Shown piece by piece: positions 32,455-40,795 of a stretch of DNA of 64,000 nucleotides; positions within the stretch are counted from its first letter, which is position 1; each line of letters opens with the position of its first letter. The notes below the pieces were generated by a model that did no database searches, had not been told where the DNA came from, and saw only the letters and a program-made list of their open reading frames with translations. Location of the stretch: NCBI GenBank assembly GCA_000696115.1, contig JJOH01000026.1, positions 1 through 64,000 of the forward strand, given 5' to 3'. This DNA comes from Streptomyces olindensis. Lineage in GTDB: Bacteria; Actinomycetota; Actinomycetes; Streptomycetales; Streptomycetaceae. The translations under genes were made by a program, and so were the position numbers.

Positions 32455-33348
32455 ATGAACGACGACCTCGCGGCCCTCAGCGCCCGCATCGACCGCACCA
32501 ACGAGCTGCTCCAGCGCATGCTCGCCGAGGTGGCGAAGACGCCCTCGACCCACGCGATCTTCGTCGATGCCGGGTACCTGTACGCGGCCGCGGGACGACT
32601 CGTCGCCGGCACGGAGGACCGCCGCGCCTTCGACCTGGACGCCGAGGGCCTGATCGACGCCCTCATCGACCGGGCCCGCACGATCTTCGCGGACAGCAGG
32701 CTGCTACGGGTCTACTGGTACGACGGCGCCCGCCGCCGCATCCACACGGCCGAGCAGCAGACCATCGCGGAGCTGCCCGACGTCAAGGTGCGGCTGGGCA
32801 ACCTCAACGCCAACAACCAGCAGAAGGGCGTCGACTCCCTCATCCGCTCCGACCTGGAGTCCCTCGCCCGCCACCGCGCCATCAGCGACGCGGCCCTGCT
32901 CGGCGGCGACGAGGACCTGGTGTCGGCGGTGGAGGCCGCCCAGGGCTACGGCGCCCGGGTCCACCTCTGGGGCATCGAGGCGCCGGAGGGCCGCAACCAG
33001 GCGGAACCTCTGCTGTGGGAGGTCGACAGCCAGCGCACCTTCGACCTCGACTTCTTCAAGCCGTACGTCTCCCGCCGCGCGGCCCCCGCCTACGAGACGA
33101 CCGCAGGCCGGCCCGCCCGTGAGGACGTGCGGTTCGTGGGCGCGCAGATCGCGGCGAAATGGCTGGCGGCCCGAGGCCGGGACACGCTCGTGGAGCTGCT
33201 GCCCGGACACCCGTACCTGCCAGGCTCGGTGGACCAGGACCTGCTGGTCGAGGCGGAGAGCCTGCTCCAGTACTCCCTGCGAGGCCAGGCCGACCTGCGG
33301 CGCGCACTGCGCGACGGCTTCTGGGAGCACCTGCGGACGCAGTACTAG
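32455..33348 (+). CDS. NYN (PIN-like) nuclease domain protein
   Basis: 297 residues. A short N-terminal coiled coil (LSARIDRTNELLQRMLAEV) precedes an NYN/LabA-type domain: Asp in AIFVDAGYLYAAAGR, VRLGNLNANNQQKGVDSLIR (the second Asp), and LLGGDEDLVSAVEAAQ (the acidic pair). These match the metal-binding acids of PIN-like ribonucleases. The C-terminal part (LLPGHPYLPGSVDQDLL) may be an OST-HTH-like or winged domain, uncertain. It should cut or process RNA. The start at MNDDLAAL is chosen because of the leaderless promoter; an ATG three codons upstream is the alternative. Confidence 0.85.
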   Translation: MNDDLAALSARIDRTNELLQRMLAEVAKTPSTHAIFVDAGYLYAAAGRLVAGTEDRRAFDLDAEGLIDALIDRARTIFADSRLLRVYWYDGARRRIHTAEQQTIAELPDVKVRLGNLNANNQQKGVDSLIRSDLESLARHRAISDAALLGGDEDLVSAVEAAQGYGARVHLWGIEAPEGRNQAEPLLWEVDSQRTFDLDFFKPYVSRRAAPAYETTAGRPAREDVRFVGAQIAAKWLAARGRDTLVELLPGHPYLPGSVDQDLLVEAESLLQYSLRGQADLRRALRDGFWEHLRTQY

Positions 33349-33355
33349 CTCGGAC

Positions 33356-34234
33356 TCAGCACTGGCTCTCCCGGAGGCCGTCCCAGAAGTCGGCCAGGGC
33401 GTGGGCCGTCGGCAGGGGACGGTCGGCGTTGGGGGAGTGCTCGGCTCCCGTGACGACCGTGCGGTGCGCGGACAGCCGCTCGGCCATGTCGTCGAGGACC
33501 GCCACCGGCCAGGTGTCGTCGTGCGCGCCCGACAGGACGTGGAACGGCAGTGGTACGGCGGCGAGTTCGGCGACGCGGTCCGGCTCGGTGCACAACTGGC
33601 GTCCGGTCGCGAGGAGCTGGGCGGGGCTGCTGCCCAGCCAGCGGCGGCGCAACTGCTCCTGGTCGCCGATGCCGCGGGCGGGTCCGCCGACCTCCTCCGG
33701 CGGTCCCATGGCCTGGATGGCCTCCCACACCTCCTCCATCGACATCACGGCGAGCGCGTCCCGCAGCAGCTTCACGCGCTGCTGCTGCGAGACGGAGATC
33801 TCCGCCGGGCCGGACGACACCAGGGTCAGGGAGAGGAACGGGGAGGGATCGAGCAGCACGGCGGCACGGGCGATCTGCCCGCCGAGCGAGTGCCCGACGA
33901 GGTGCACGGGAACGCCGAGCGCCTCGGCCTGGGCCAGCACGTCCCGGGCCAGTTCCCGCTGGGCGTAGGCGGATTCGTCGTCCACGGGCCCGTCCGACTC
34001 GTGCTGCCCCCGCCCGTCCACGGCGACGACCCGGTACCCACGCTCGCCGAGCGGCCCGTGCAGCAGGCTGAAGTCCTCCTTGCTGCCGGTGAATCCGGGC
34101 AGCATCAGGGCGACGCCCCTGAACTCCGTGCCCGGCCCCGGCGACGAGTCGACGACGGCGAACTCACCGCGGGGGGTGCGCAGGCGGTATGCGCGGGCGC
34201 CCGGGGGTGGGGGGAAGGTGGGGTGGCTGGTCAC
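33356..34234 (-). CDS. alpha/beta hydrolase
   Basis: 292 residues. The nucleophile elbow VGHSLGGQIARA, the HG-like oxyanion segment LMLPGFTGSKEDF, and the late Asp (SGAHDDTWPV) and His (TGAEHSPNADRP) complete the triad. No signal peptide; cytoplasmic. The substrate is unknown. The start is a GTG (MTSHPTFP) with TACCCT 6 nt upstream and no ribosome site, which fits leaderless transcription. It is convergent with the NYN gene with a 7-nt gap. A cap-like domain lies at about residues 140-215. Confidence 0.85.
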   Translation of the reverse strand: MTSHPTFPPPPGARAYRLRTPRGEFAVVDSSPGPGTEFRGVALMLPGFTGSKEDFSLLHGPLGERGYRVVAVDGRGQHESDGPVDDESAYAQRELARDVLAQAEALGVPVHLVGHSLGGQIARAAVLLDPSPFLSLTLVSSGPAEISVSQQQRVKLLRDALAVMSMEEVWEAIQAMGPPEEVGGPARGIGDQEQLRRRWLGSSPAQLLATGRQLCTEPDRVAELAAVPLPFHVLSGAHDDTWPVAVLDDMAERLSAHRTVVTGAEHSPNADRPLPTAHALADFWDGLRESQC

Positions 34235-34241
34235 GGGGTGA

Positions 34242-34300
34242 GGGTAGCGGCTGGGGGCGGCCGGCGAGCGTGGGTAGCGGCTGGGGGCGGTCGGGTGCGT
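34242..34300. repeat. 30-bp direct repeat in a G-rich intergenic region
   Basis: GGGTAGCGGCTGGGGGCGG occurs twice with a 30-bp period. The first copy contains the -10-like box of the hydrolase. The following 160 bases are extremely G-rich on the plus strand (GGGGTGGGGTGGGGTGG) and show no gene. Confidence 0.65.
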
Positions 34301-34460
34301 GGGTCGAGTGGCGGTGGCCTGGTTCGAGTGGGGGTGGGAGGGAGCCGTGGGGTGGGGTGGGGTGGTCGGGCGGGTCGGTGAAGGGCGGTGGCCTGGTCCG
34401 ACCAGGGGTGGCAGCCGGCCGCCGGGTGAGGGCGGGGTGGCCGGGCGCGTCGGACGAACG

Positions 34461-34500
34461 CCGACGGCCCGGTCCCACCGGGGTGGGACCGGGCCGTCGG
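34461..34500 (-). terminator. strong hairpin after the DEAD-box helicase
   Basis: A 19-bp perfect stem (CCGACGGCCCGGTCCCACC and its complement) with a minimal loop begins 8 nt beyond the helicase stop. No T-run. It ends the helicase transcript and may also shield against read-through from the right. Confidence 0.8.
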
Positions 34501-34508
34501 GTGGAGCG

Positions 34509-37268
34509 TCAGCCCTCCGTGGGCTCCGCTGCGGCCGTGGCCTTCCGCGAGCGACGGGCCCTGGGCTTCGCCTCGGGCGCGTCGTCGGAGACCTCGGCCG
34601 GCGCGGCGGCCGTCTTGGACGCGGCGGTCTTGCGGGTACGCCGGGGCTTGGTCTCGGCGGTGGCCTCCGGTTCCTGGGCCGTCTGGGCCGGGATTCCGGC
34701 GGCGACGGTCTCGGGCTCGGCGGTCCTGCGGGTGCGGCGGGCCTTGGGCTTGGCTTCCGCGCCCTCGGCGGTGTCGACGGCGGCCTCGGCGGCCTTGGAG
34801 GCTGCCGTGGTCTTCCGCGTCCGGCGCGGCTTGGCCTCGACGGCTTCCGGAGTTTCCGCAGCCTGAGCGGCGGCCGCCGACTTCCGCGTGCGGCGCGGCT
34901 TGGCCTCGGTCGCCTCGGCCGTGTCGAGACTCGCCTCGGCCTTGGCGGCCGTCTTGGACGCGGCGGTCTTGCGGGTACGCCGGGGCTTGGTCTCGGCGGT
35001 GGCCTGCGGTTCCTGGGCCGTCTGGGCCGGGATTCCGGCGGCGGCGGTCTCGGGCTCGGCGGTCTTGCGGGTGCGGCGGGCCTTGGGCTTGGCTTCCGCG
35101 CCCTCGGCGGTGTCGACGGCGGCCTCGGCGGCCTTGGAGGCTGCGGTGGTCTTCCGCGTGCGGCGCGGCTTGGCCTCGGTGGCCTCAGCCGTGTCGACCG
35201 CTTCCTCCGCCGGGGCGGCCTTCTTGCGCGTGCGCCGGGGCTTGGTCTCGGTAGCCTCGGCCCCCTCGGCGGGAACCTCGGCCTTCGCCGCCGCCTTGCG
35301 CGTGCGGCGCGGCTTCGCCTCGGCCGGCTCCTGGGCGGACTCGGTGACGCCCTCGGCCGTGTCGAGCGCCGACTCGGCCTCGGACGCCGTGGACACCGCG
35401 GCCTTGCGGGTGCGGCGGCGCGGCTTGGCTGCGGCGGCCTCGGGCTCCGTGGTCACCGACGCGGCATCCACAGCAGGCGCGGACTCCGCGACCGACGGCG
35501 TCACCGCGGCCTCGGTCTCCACCACGGGCGTCTCCACAGCCGGCGTCTGCGCGACCGGCGTCTCCGACCGGCGCGTCCGGCGGCGGCGCGGCTTCGCCGC
35601 CTCCGGCGCCTCCGGGCTCGTGCCCTCCGCCGTCGCGACGGCGTTCTCCGCCGGAGCGGAGGCCGCGGACTCGACGGCCGTGACCGGCGTCGACTCGGCC
35701 GGGGCACCCCCACGCGTGCGTCGACGGCGACGCGGGGTGCGCGGCGCGGTGACGGCCTCGGCCTCGGCGGTAGCGCCGGCACCGCCGGTGGCGGCGGTCT
35801 CCGGGCCGGTCGCCGTGGTGCCGGAGGTCTCCGGCGCACCGTCCAACGGCGCTCCGCCGCGCGTACGGCGGCGGCGCCGCGGCGTACGCGACGGACGCTC
35901 GCGGTCGGCCGACCGGGACTCGTCCCGGCTGCCGTGGCCACCACGGCCACCGCGGTCGCCCCGACCGCGCGGCCCCCGGCCGCCCGGCTCGCCCAGGTCC
36001 TCCAGCTCCTCCGCGTCGAGCCCTGCGCGCGTGCGCTCCGAGCGCGGCAGGATGCCCTTCGTGCCCTCGGGGATGCCGAGGTCGGAGTAGAGGTGCGGGG
36101 ACGTGGAGTACGTCTCCGGCGGGTCGTTGAAGTCCAGCTCCAGCGCCTTGTTGATCAGCTGCCAGCGCGGGATGTCGTCCCAGTCGACGAGCGTGATCGC
36201 CGTACCCTTGGCGCCCGCGCGGCCCGTACGGCCGATGCGGTGCAGGTACGTCTTCTCCTCTTCCGGCGACTGGTAGTTGATGACGTGCGTGACGCCCTCG
36301 ACGTCGATGCCGCGGGCGGCGACGTCGGTGCAGACGAGCACGTCCACCTTGCCGTTGCGGAAGGCGCGCAGCGCCTGCTCGCGGGCGCCCTGGCCGAGGT
36401 CGCCGTGGACCGCGCCGGAGGCGAAGCCGCGCTGCTTCAGCTGGTCGGCGAGGTCGGCCGCGGTGCGCTTGGTGCGGCAGAAGACCATGGCCAGCCCGCG
36501 GCCCTCGGCCTGGAGGATGCGCGCGACCATCTCGGGCTTGTCCATGTTGTGCGCGCGGTAGATGAACTGCTTGGTGTTCGCGACCGTCGCGCCCGCGTCG
36601 TCCGGCGCCGTGGCCCGGATGTGCGTGGGCTGCGACATGTAGCGGCGGGCCAGGCCGATGACCGCGCCCGGCATGGTGGCCGAGAACAGCATGGTCTGGC
36701 GGCGCACCGGCAGCATGTTGATGATCTTCTCGACGTCGGGCAGGAAGCCCAGGTCGAGCATCTCGTCGGCCTCGTCGAGGACCAGGCACTTGACGTGCTT
36801 CAGGTTCAGCTTCTTCTGCCCGGCGAGGTCGAGCAGGCGGCCCGGGGTGCCGACGACCACGTCGACGCCCTTCTTGAGCGCCTCGACCTGGGGCTCGTAG
36901 GCCCGGCCGCCGTAGATCGCCGTCACGCGGACGTTGCGGACCTTGCCGGCCGTCAGGAGGTCGTTGGTGACCTGCGTGCACAGCTCGCGCGTGGGGACGA
37001 CGACGAGGGCCTGCGGGGTGTCGGTGAGGTCCTCGGGCTTGGCGCGTCCGGCCTCGACGTCGGCGGGGACGGTGACGCGCTCGAGGAGCGGGAGGCCGAA
37101 GCCCAGCGTCTTGCCGGTGCCGGTCTTGGCCTGGCCGATGACGTCCGTGCCCGACAGGGCCACGGGGAGCGTCATCTCCTGGATGGGGAAGGGGGTGATG
37201 ATGCCGACGGCCTCCAGGGCCTCGGCGGTCTCGGGAAGGATTCCGAGCTCTCGGAACGTCGTAGTCAG
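34509..37268 (-). CDS. DEAD-box RNA helicase with long basic repeat tail
   Basis: About 919 residues. The core (1-440) has the Q motif (GIITPFPIQ), Walker A AKTGTGKT, VLDEADEMLDLGF, FSATMPG and HRIGRTGRAGAKG. The tail (440-919) is disordered and has many copies of KPRRTRKTA-type units and two RTPRRRRRTRGG blocks, reminiscent of RNA- or nucleic-acid-binding H1-like tails. It unwinds RNA, probably in ribosome assembly or cold adaptation. The first ATG lies after the Q motif and cannot be the start; upstream the frame has only a CTG (reading LTTTFRELG) with GAGGCAG before it. Counterpart of mycobacterial RhlE. Confidence 0.9.
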   Translation of the reverse strand: MTTTFRELGILPETAEALEAVGIITPFPIQEMTLPVALSGTDVIGQAKTGTGKTLGFGLPLLERVTVPADVEAGRAKPEDLTDTPQALVVVPTRELCTQVTNDLLTAGKVRNVRVTAIYGGRAYEPQVEALKKGVDVVVGTPGRLLDLAGQKKLNLKHVKCLVLDEADEMLDLGFLPDVEKIINMLPVRRQTMLFSATMPGAVIGLARRYMSQPTHIRATAPDDAGATVANTKQFIYRAHNMDKPEMVARILQAEGRGLAMVFCRTKRTAADLADQLKQRGFASGAVHGDLGQGAREQALRAFRNGKVDVLVCTDVAARGIDVEGVTHVINYQSPEEEKTYLHRIGRTGRAGAKGTAITLVDWDDIPRWQLINKALELDFNDPPETYSTSPHLYSDLGIPEGTKGILPRSERTRAGLDAEELEDLGEPGGRGPRGRGDRGGRGGHGSRDESRSADRERPSRTPRRRRRTRGGAPLDGAPETSGTTATGPETAATGGAGATAEAEAVTAPRTPRRRRRTRGGAPAESTPVTAVESAASAPAENAVATAEGTSPEAPEAAKPRRRRTRRSETPVAQTPAVETPVVETEAAVTPSVAESAPAVDAASVTTEPEAAAAKPRRRTRKAAVSTASEAESALDTAEGVTESAQEPAEAKPRRTRKAAAKAEVPAEGAEATETKPRRTRKKAAPAEEAVDTAEATEAKPRRTRKTTAASKAAEAAVDTAEGAEAKPKARRTRKTAEPETAAAGIPAQTAQEPQATAETKPRRTRKTAASKTAAKAEASLDTAEATEAKPRRTRKSAAAAQAAETPEAVEAKPRRTRKTTAASKAAEAAVDTAEGAEAKPKARRTRRTAEPETVAAGIPAQTAQEPEATAETKPRRTRKTAASKTAAAPAEVSDDAPEAKPRARRSRKATAAAEPTEG
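34612..35179. repeat. 339-bp direct repeat inside the helicase tail
   Basis: A segment of about 230 bp starting GTCTTGGACGCGGCGGTCTT recurs 339 bp (113 codons) later with few differences. It keeps the reading frame. The tail thus grew by duplication of whole blocks as well as by short units. Confidence 0.75.
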
Positions 37269-37655
37269 GGTGCTGCCTCTTCTGTGTGGGCGGCGCGAGG
37301 CGAGCGCGGGGGTCGTGTCAAGGACCGTGCCGGGGACGTCGGCTGCCTACGGGCGGGCCGTAGAGCACGGGACCGCGCCGACGCTCTAGCGCTCGTGCCG
37401 CTGAGGGTGTCCCCTCCGGGTCTCGTACGCGCAGTGCCGTACGGCCGGGGAGGGCTGTCGGGTCGGAGCCGATCGGGCCACCGACCGGGCATCCTCATAC
37501 GTGCGGCCTGTCGAGGTACGACGACGTACCAGCAGGCGCATTACCACCATACCCCGGAATCGCGCACATGCGATGGCCGATTTGGTCACGTAGTCGTCGT
37601 CACAGTGATTGACCAGGGCCTTACGGCTCCCGGCGGGCGGGCTATTGTGCGCTTC
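37269..37655. other. 387-nt divergent region, long helicase leader
   Basis: It separates the helicase from the ferritin-like gene. No gene is convincing: a 77-codon minus-strand frame covers the leader and could at most be a leader peptide. The half near the ferritin-like gene is AT-richer (ACCACCATACCCCGGAATC) and should hold the promoters. Long untranslated leaders are typical of cold-shock helicase genes. Confidence 0.45.
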
Positions 37656-37658
37656 ATG
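37643..37658 (+). promoter_or_regulatory. leaderless promoter of the ferritin-like gene
   Basis: TATTGT ends 7 nt before the ATG; TTACGG lies 16 nt upstream of it as a possible -35. No Shine-Dalgarno sequence. Confidence 0.5.
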
Positions 37659-38402
37659 ACGAGCTCTGACAAGCCTGAGAACGCCTCGGACACCGCCCCC
37701 GAACACACCGGAGTAGCCGCCCGGGACTGGGCGACGGCCTCCGCCGACCCGCAGTACCGCGCCGCGGTCGTGGACCTGCTCGGCGCGCTCGCCTACGGGG
37801 AGCTGGCGGCGTTCGAGCGGCTCGCGGAGGACGCCAAGCTGGCACCGACCCTGGAGGACAAGGCGGAGCTGGCGAAGATGGCCTCGGCCGAGTTCCACCA
37901 CTTCGAGAGGCTGCGCGACCGGCTCGCCGACATCGGGGAGGAGCCGACCTCCGCGATGGAGCCGTTCGTCGCCGCGTACGACGGGTTCCACAAGCAGACG
38001 GCGCCCTCGGACTGGCTGGAGGGCCTCGTCAAGGCCTACGTAGGCGACTCGATCGCCAGCGACTTCTACCGGGAGGTCGCCGCCCGGCTGGACTCCGACA
38101 CCCGCTCCCTGGTGCTGGCCGTGCTCGACGACACGGGGCACGGCGGTTTCGCCGTGGAGAAGGTGCGGGCCGCGATCGACGCGGACCCCCGGGTGGGCGG
38201 GCGGCTCGCGCTGTGGGCGCGGCGGCTGATGGGCGAGGCCCTGTCGCAGTCCCAGCGGGTGGTCGCCGACCGGGACGCGCTGTCGACCATGCTGGTGGGC
38301 GGTGTCGCGGACGGCTTCGATCTCGCCGAGGTCGGCAAGATGTTCTCCCGGATCACCGAGGCGCACACCAAGCGGATGGCCGCGCTGGGGCTGGCGGCCT
38401 AG
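37656..38402 (+). CDS. ferritin-like (MiaE-like) fold protein
   Basis: 248 residues, mostly helical. The pattern of metal-ligand acids (ALAYGELAAFERLAEDA, SAEFHHFERLRDRLADIGEE, VGDSIASDFYREVA, DTGHGGFAVEKV) is that of the di-iron four-helix bundle close to tRNA hydroxylase MiaE. Whether it hydroxylates tRNA here is unknown. Mycobacterial Rv3210c, next to rhlE, is the counterpart. Cytoplasmic. The ATG reading MTSSDKPEN is chosen because a -10 box lies directly upstream; the frame is open much further but without coding character. Confidence 0.85.
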   Translation: MTSSDKPENASDTAPEHTGVAARDWATASADPQYRAAVVDLLGALAYGELAAFERLAEDAKLAPTLEDKAELAKMASAEFHHFERLRDRLADIGEEPTSAMEPFVAAYDGFHKQTAPSDWLEGLVKAYVGDSIASDFYREVAARLDSDTRSLVLAVLDDTGHGGFAVEKVRAAIDADPRVGGRLALWARRLMGEALSQSQRVVADRDALSTMLVGGVADGFDLAEVGKMFSRITEAHTKRMAALGLAA

Positions 38403-38440
38403 TCAGGCTCCGCGGTCAGGCTCTGCGGTCAGGCTCCGCG
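38402..38440. repeat. 13-bp tandem repeat (3 copies)
   Basis: GTCAGGCTCCGCG occurs three times head to tail, with one T/C change, beginning at the last base of the ferritin-like stop codon. Confidence 0.8.
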
Positions 38441-38517
38441 CCCGGCTTCAGGGCCGTCGCCCTCGCGTGGGGCCGCCGGTCCTGAGGGGCCGCCGCCGCG
38501 TCGTCCGAAGCGCCACC

Positions 38518-38545
38518 ATCGGCGACCCGTCAGGCGGTCGCCGAT
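38518..38545. terminator. hairpin between convergent genes
   Basis: ATCGGCGACC and GGTCGCCGAT pair across an 8-nt loop that contains the stop codon of the minus-strand membrane protein. Probable terminator for both sides. Confidence 0.55.
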
Positions 38546-38799
38546 CGGCGGCGCAGTCTTCCCGAGGGGCGCAGCAGCAGCGACAGCGAGGCCACCGAGA
38601 CGATCACCGCGCCGAGCAGCACCAGCAGCAGGTGCCCGGCGTCGAGCGCGCTGTGCATCACGAAGGCCCCGAACAGGGCACCGGCGACGCCGGTCGACAG
38701 GACCAGCGGGCGGGCCGGGAGACGGTGCGGCAGGCGATGCGTGGCCGCCCACGCCAGAGCGAGGCCGAGGATCGCGGAGCTCAGCGCTTCCAGGAGCAT
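38530..38799 (-). CDS. small integral membrane protein
   Basis: 89 residues with about three hydrophobic segments (ALSSAILGLALAWAATH, PLVLSTGVAGALFGAFVM, LLLVLLGAVIVSVASLSLLL) and a basic C-terminus (GRLRRRSATA). It resembles the small GlsB/YeaQ-like (transglycosylase-associated) membrane proteins in layout only. The ATG (MLLEALSS) has GGGAGGG about 10 nt upstream. No partner gene is evident. Confidence 0.68.
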   Translation of the reverse strand: MLLEALSSAILGLALAWAATHRLPHRLPARPLVLSTGVAGALFGAFVMHSALDAGHLLLVLLGAVIVSVASLSLLLRPSGRLRRRSATA

Positions 38800-39059
38800 G
38801 TCGGGGGTCCCTCCCACATGGCCGGCCTGGCCGGAACGGTCGTAGCCCGTCTTACCCCTGACCTGCGGAATCCAATCCACCTCCAGGGGCGACTTGTGCT
38901 CCATCCGTGAAGGAACCCGTGTGCCGCACGGGGTGGGAGTACACGGATGGGGTGGGAGTGCACACACAGGGGCGGGGCGGCCGACAGCCGCCCCGCCTCA
39001 CTGCTTGCCTGCGCCCTCGGCGCCCGCACGCCTGCGCGTACAGCGCCGGGATGCTGCGC

Positions 39060-39287
39060 TCAGAGCGCGCCGAAGCCCACCTTGCGCGGGGCCGGCTCAC
39101 CGATCTCGACGTAGGCGAGACGGTCGGCCGGCACCAGGACCTTGCGGCCGTGCTCGTCCACGAGGGTCAGCAGCGGCGACTTCCCGGCCAGCGCCTCCGA
39201 CACGGCCCGCTCGACCTCCTCGGCACTCTGACCGCTCTCCAGAACGATCTCGCGGGGCGCGTGCTGCACGCCGATCTTGACCTCCAC
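39060..39287 (-). CDS. DUF3107 small conserved protein
   Basis: 75 residues. The whole chain (VQHAPREIVLESGQSAEEVE, LLTLVDEHGRKVLVPADRLA, YVEIGEPAPRKVGFGAL) matches actinobacterial DUF3107 (mycobacterial Rv3208A/TB9.4, a known T-cell antigen). It is an all-beta/alpha small cytoplasmic protein with unknown function. The start is a GTG with GGAGGG 8-9 nt upstream. It lies directly downstream of the TetR gene, 135 nt away, on the same strand. Confidence 0.88.
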   Translation of the reverse strand: MEVKIGVQHAPREIVLESGQSAEEVERAVSEALAGKSPLLTLVDEHGRKVLVPADRLAYVEIGEPAPRKVGFGAL

Positions 39288-39422
39288 GGCTATGTCCCTC
39301 CGACGGTCAGTGATGTGCGCGACCTTCCGCGCCGTACGCAGCACACATTAGCCCGGTGAGGGGACGTACAGGCTCCGCCCGAGAACGCCACGAGCGAACA
39401 TCGGACGGGAACAACGCGGCCG

Positions 39423-40070
39423 TCAGTGGTGCTGCTGGTCCGTCCCGTGCAGCGGGAAGCCCGCGATGCCGCGCCACGCCAGCGAGGTCAGCAGCTGCAC
39501 CGCCTGGTCGCGCGGCACGCTGCGGTCGCTGTGCAGCCAGGAGCGGGCCACCACCTGGGCGAGGCCGCCCAGGCCCGAGGCGAGCAGCATCGACTCCGCG
39601 CGCGACAGGCCGGTGTCCTCGGCGATCACGTCGCAGATCGCCTCCGCGCACTCGTTGGTGACCTTGTCGACGCGCTCGCGCACCGCGGGCTCGTTCGTCA
39701 GGTCCGACTCGAAGACCAGGCGGAAGGCGCCGCCGTCGTCCTCGACGTACGCGAAGTAGGCGTCCATCGTCGCCCGGACGCGCTGCTTGTTGTCGGTCGT
39801 CGACGCGAGCGCGTTGCGCACGGACTGGATGAGCGACTCGCAGTGCTGGTCCAGCAGCGCGAGGTAGAGGTCGAGCTTGCCGGGGAAGTGCTGGTAGAGC
39901 ACCGGCTTGCTCACGCCGGCGCGCTCTGCGATGTCGTCCATCGCGGCCGCGTGATAGCCCTGGGCCACGAAGACCTCCTGGGCCGCGCCCAGGAGCTGGT
40001 TCCGTCGGGCACGGCGCGGCAGGCGTGTGCCCCGCGGGCGAACCGCCTCTGTCTGCTCGATGGCTGTCAC
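39423..40070 (-). CDS. TetR/AcrR family regulator
   Basis: 215 residues. The N-terminal HTH has QEVFVAQGYHAAAMDDIAER, AGVSKPVLYQHFPGK, a very typical TetR recognition helix, and the C-terminal helical domain is the ligand and dimer part. Counterpart of mycobacterial Rv3208, next to DUF3107. The start is a GTG with GGGAGG 4-5 nt upstream; an ATG four codons earlier is also possible. Upstream there is a CGGTAACCG element and a matching inverted half further away, which may be its own operator. Confidence 0.88.
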   Translation of the reverse strand: MTAIEQTEAVRPRGTRLPRRARRNQLLGAAQEVFVAQGYHAAAMDDIAERAGVSKPVLYQHFPGKLDLYLALLDQHCESLIQSVRNALASTTDNKQRVRATMDAYFAYVEDDGGAFRLVFESDLTNEPAVRERVDKVTNECAEAICDVIAEDTGLSRAESMLLASGLGGLAQVVARSWLHSDRSVPRDQAVQLLTSLAWRGIAGFPLHGTDQQHH

Positions 40071-40125
40071 GCCGCCTCCCATAGTCGTCCACGTGCGGAT
40101 CTGGCCGCGTCGCCATCGTACTTTT

Positions 40126-40185
40126 CGGTAACCGTGGTGTGCGCGGTGAGAGCGCAGGATTTCACGGACCGGACGGTTACGAAAG
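40126..40185. promoter_or_regulatory. pair of inverted CTTTTCGGTAACC-like elements
   Basis: CTTTTCGGTAACC near 40121 and GGTTACGAAAG near 40175 are inverted relative to each other, 40 nt apart. They flank the region between the TetR gene and the next one. Possible autoregulatory operators. Confidence 0.3.
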
Positions 40186-40277
40186 CGGTTGCGAAGGTTT
40201 CAAACAGGGGCAGAGCGGGCAAAATGCGGCCTCTTTCCTGCTCGATGGTGCGGTCCGTCGCCCTGCGGCGACGGGCA

Positions 40278-40502
40278 TCACCGGTAGTCGTCCTCGTCGA
40301 GCGAGACGATCCGGGTCTGCTCCACCAGGTCGGCCTCGTTGGCGCGGTCCGGGTCGACGCCGGTCAGCGGGTCGTCGCGGATCGGCGCGAGGTCCGCGTG
40401 CTGCTCGGCCGCGTCGACCACGGGGGCCTCGACGTCGTACTCCTGCGCCTCCGGCGCGTCCTCGGCCTCGAACGTCTCCGGGTCGGTGGGGTCTACGGCC
40501 AT
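40278..40502 (-). CDS. small acidic conserved protein
   Basis: 74 residues, strongly acidic (DPTDPETFEAEDAPEAQEYD) and ending in EQTRIVSLDEDDYR. No membrane segment or cysteine. Similar small acidic proteins are conserved in Streptomyces at this place; I know no function. The ATG has GGAAGGGAG 5-6 nt upstream, a very good ribosome site, and codon use is normal, so it is real. It precedes the TetR gene on the same strand by 207 nt. Confidence 0.75.
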   Translation of the reverse strand: MAVDPTDPETFEAEDAPEAQEYDVEAPVVDAAEQHADLAPIRDDPLTGVDPDRANEADLVEQTRIVSLDEDDYR

Positions 40503-40780
40503 GCTGGGCTCCCTTCCTACGAACGTCCCTGGGGATACAGGGGCCACACGCGGGTGCCCTCTGTACGAGCCTAGGAGACACCCGTTCCGGACGCTATGCG
40601 ATCCGCGTCCGGAACGTGACGCAGTGCGCATCCCGTCGGCTGCTTCCCTCGTTTCCCTTGCTGCTTGCCCTGGTGCTTCCCGTGTGCCCCGTCATCTGCC
40701 CCTCTCCCTCTGGCATCTGCCCCTCCCTTATGGCCGATTCCTGTGACGGCGAACACATGAGCCACTGCGTGATCGTCTCG

Positions 40781-40795
40781 TAACATTGCCGCATG
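40781..40795 (+). promoter_or_regulatory. leaderless promoter of the second hydrolase
   Basis: TAACAT lies 6 nt before the ATG and no ribosome site is present. A -35 box is not obvious. Confidence 0.45.

Noticed and set aside
37265..37498. 77-codon frame before the helicase as a gene
   Set aside because: Pro/Arg-rich and overlapping the helicase start; kept only as a possible leader frame.
34299..37655. Plus-strand open frame of over 1100 codons fused in frame to the ferritin-like gene
   Set aside because: The part before 37656 is antisense to the DEAD-box helicase and Gly/Arg-rich; only the last 249 codons are a gene.
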